From contig CAMPIF010000333.1 of NCBI GenBank assembly GCA_946886245.1, positions 1 to 5,396 of the forward strand: a stretch of 5,396 bases of DNA. The letters are read 5' to 3'. A program made the translations under genes and the position numbers. The stretch comes from Ectopseudomonas composti. GTDB taxonomy: Bacteria; Pseudomonadota; Gammaproteobacteria; Pseudomonadales; Pseudomonadaceae. The notes beneath the pieces are model-generated. The model was given only the letters and a program-made list of their open reading frames with translations. It made no database searches and had not been told where the DNA came from. Positions within the stretch are counted from its first letter, which is position 1. Each line of letters opens with the position of its first letter. Of the stretch, positions 4,694-5,396 are shown in pieces.

Positions 4694-5155
4694 GTGGCTC
4701 AGGAAATGGCTCTAGTTGCTACCGCCGTCATATCTTCTATGGCCGCTCTTGGAGGAGTTGCACTGACATGGGCGCTCGGCAATATCACATCAGAAAGCAA
4801 AGACAGGCGGCTTGAGCGAGAGGCAGTGAGGAATCGACTTGAGGATAAGTACGTCCAGATTCTTACTGATATAGATTTTTACCTCCGCTGGCATAAAGGT
4901 GTTGATCAAATCAACGATAGGCTCTCCCAGATAGGTGCGACAGTATCGATATTTGCTGGTAAGGCCGTCATCGAAAAGTATGAGGAGCTTTCTGCTGCAA
5001 TACGTGTTCTCGAGATGCTGCAGAAGGATGGCGAAAACAGTGCTCTCTATAAGTTGGCCCCAAATAATAAGGCCGAATGGGAGGCAGTTTGTACGGCGAT
5101 GACAGCGCTGGCGGAAGCCATGCAGGCGGAAACAAGGCTGCTCAGGAATTTCTGA
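4694..5155 (+). CDS. Membrane-anchored helical protein of unknown function, 153 aa (GTG start)
   Basis: One N-terminal membrane helix (about residues 6-30, with ISSMAALGGVALTWALGN) is followed by a highly charged helix (ESKDRRLEREAVRNRLEDKY) and a mainly helical domain facing, most likely, the cytoplasm. The segment GATVSIFAGKAVIEKYEEL (81-99) resembles the small motif found in many TM-plus-helix hypotheticals, where a strand precedes a helix; I cannot name the family. Start is GTG at 4694, 5 nt after AGGAGG (4683-4688). An ATG two bases earlier is out of frame and reaches a stop after seven codons. It lies 51 nt after the three-helix membrane protein, so both are probably co-transcribed and may interact. 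Several ATA codons and AT-rich stretches (22 of 60 bases G/C in 4861-4920) set it apart from the left operon (37 of 60 in 541-600). Confidence 0.85.
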   Translation: MAQEMALVATAVISSMAALGGVALTWALGNITSESKDRRLEREAVRNRLEDKYVQILTDIDFYLRWHKGVDQINDRLSQIGATVSIFAGKAVIEKYEELSAAIRVLEMLQKDGENSALYKLAPNNKAEWEAVCTAMTALAEAMQAETRLLRNF

Positions 5156-5168
5156 CACCAATGCCTAC

Positions 5169-5185
5169 GCCGGCTGTCCAGCGGC
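5169..5185 (+). terminator. Weak hairpin after the 153-residue gene, possible terminator
   Basis: GCC-G-GCT, loop GTCC, AGC-GGC can form a six-pair stem with one bulged G, followed by TTGTATTATAG, which is AT-rich but not a true T-run. It lies 13 nt after the stop of the membrane-anchored protein gene. Because the stem is short and the tail poor, termination would be partial at best. Confidence 0.25.
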
Positions 5186-5208
5186 TTGTATTATAGTAAT
5201 AATGTATC
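5186..5208 (+). promoter_or_regulatory. AT-rich dyad with -10-like hexamers, possible promoter/operator of the right-hand gene
   Basis: The stretch contains TATTAT (5189-5194) and TATAGT (5192-5197), each matching five of six bases of a sigma-70 -10 box, inside a perfect dyad TATTA-TAG-TAATA (5189-5201). No good -35 box lies 16-18 bp upstream. It sits about 40 nt before the start of the third plus-strand gene. A regulator-dependent promoter would fit, but this is inference. Confidence 0.3.
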
Positions 5209-5245
5209 TGTGTGCTTCCGCACGATGCCGTCACCAGGAGAGGCT

Positions 5246-5396
5246 ATGGACAGAGGCGACGAGTTTCACAAATTCATGCAGAGGCATCCAGCTGCACTAG
5301 ATCAAGTGTTTGACCTTGGAAATCAGTCCTATGGAGAGATCCGCCTCGGGATGAACCTCGATGTGGTTGAGGAGGTTTTCTTGGGCGCCTATTACA
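5246..5396 (+). CDS. Start of an unidentified plus-strand gene (3' end outside window)
   Basis: Fifty codons are visible, starting MDRGDEFHKFMQRHPAALDQ and continuing with VFDLGNQSYGEIRLGMNLDV to a VEEVFLGAYY segment at the window edge. The fragment is soluble-looking, mixed charged and hydrophobic, with no membrane helix or signal peptide so far. I do not recognise it. AGGAG (5236-5240) lies 5 nt before the ATG at 5246, which decides the start; an in-frame ATG at 5225 would add seven residues but has no ribosome site. It follows the two membrane-protein genes in the same direction, after a 90-nt spacer that holds a weak hairpin and an AT-rich dyad, so it may be part of the cassette or separately controlled. 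Confidence 0.7.
   Translation, partial: MDRGDEFHKFMQRHPAALDQVFDLGNQSYGEIRLGMNLDVVEEVFLGAYY

Noticed and set aside
4692..4715. ATG two bases before the GTG start of the 153-residue gene
   Set aside because: It gives only seven codons before a stop and sits just 3 nt from the ribosome site, so the GTG is the real start.
4790..5161. Minus-strand open frame of 123 codons
   Set aside because: Antisense to the membrane-anchored protein gene; no ribosome site and no family resemblance.
1..5396. tRNA genes, CRISPR arrays, IS ends, attachment-site repeats
   Set aside because: No cloverleaf-like sequence, regularly spaced repeats or transposase motifs were seen; the attachment site would lie left of the integrase, outside the window.

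Overview
The window looks like the integrase end of a temperate phage (prophage) genome in a GC-rich gammaproteobacterium, most likely Pseudomonas. This rests on the lambda-type integrase and excisionase pair, the GC-rich codon use, and several small proteins that resemble, from memory, families seen in Pseudomonas phages. No database search was possible, so the host is an inference. No structural, lysis, repressor or replication gene is in view. The attachment site would be expected just left of the window, beyond the integrase C-terminus.

Positions 1-4178 hold one dense leftward operon on the minus strand. In transcription order it encodes: a 76-residue protein ending in a Cys/His signature; a 34-residue Cys-rich peptide; a 69-residue protein; a DUF4406 (nucleoside deoxyribosyltransferase-like) protein; a 52-residue CCHC zinc-knuckle protein; a 223-residue protein with a probable zinc site; an ASCH-domain protein; a 152-residue phage protein; a 41-residue protein; a 57-residue four-Cys protein; an 11-codon mini-ORF; excisionase; and integrase. 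Neighbouring genes overlap by ATGA or TGATG junctions or are 2-12 nt apart, which suggests strong translational coupling. Integrase and excisionase come last, so production of the recombination enzymes is probably tied to the whole early operon. Many genes here (34, 41, 52 and 57 codons, and the 11-codon ORF) are shorter than usual calling thresholds.

Positions 4179-4258 are a short divergent spacer. Positions 4259-5396 hold a plus-strand cassette that is visibly richer in AT. It encodes a three-helix membrane protein (127 aa), a membrane-anchored helical protein (153 aa, GTG start), and the start of a third gene that runs off the right edge. None has a function I recognise. Opposite orientation, different base composition and two membrane proteins suggest a lysogenic-conversion ('moron') cassette, with superinfection exclusion or another anti-phage role as one hypothesis. 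This is the part of the window most likely to hold something undescribed.

No tRNA, rRNA, CRISPR array, IS element or long repeat was seen.
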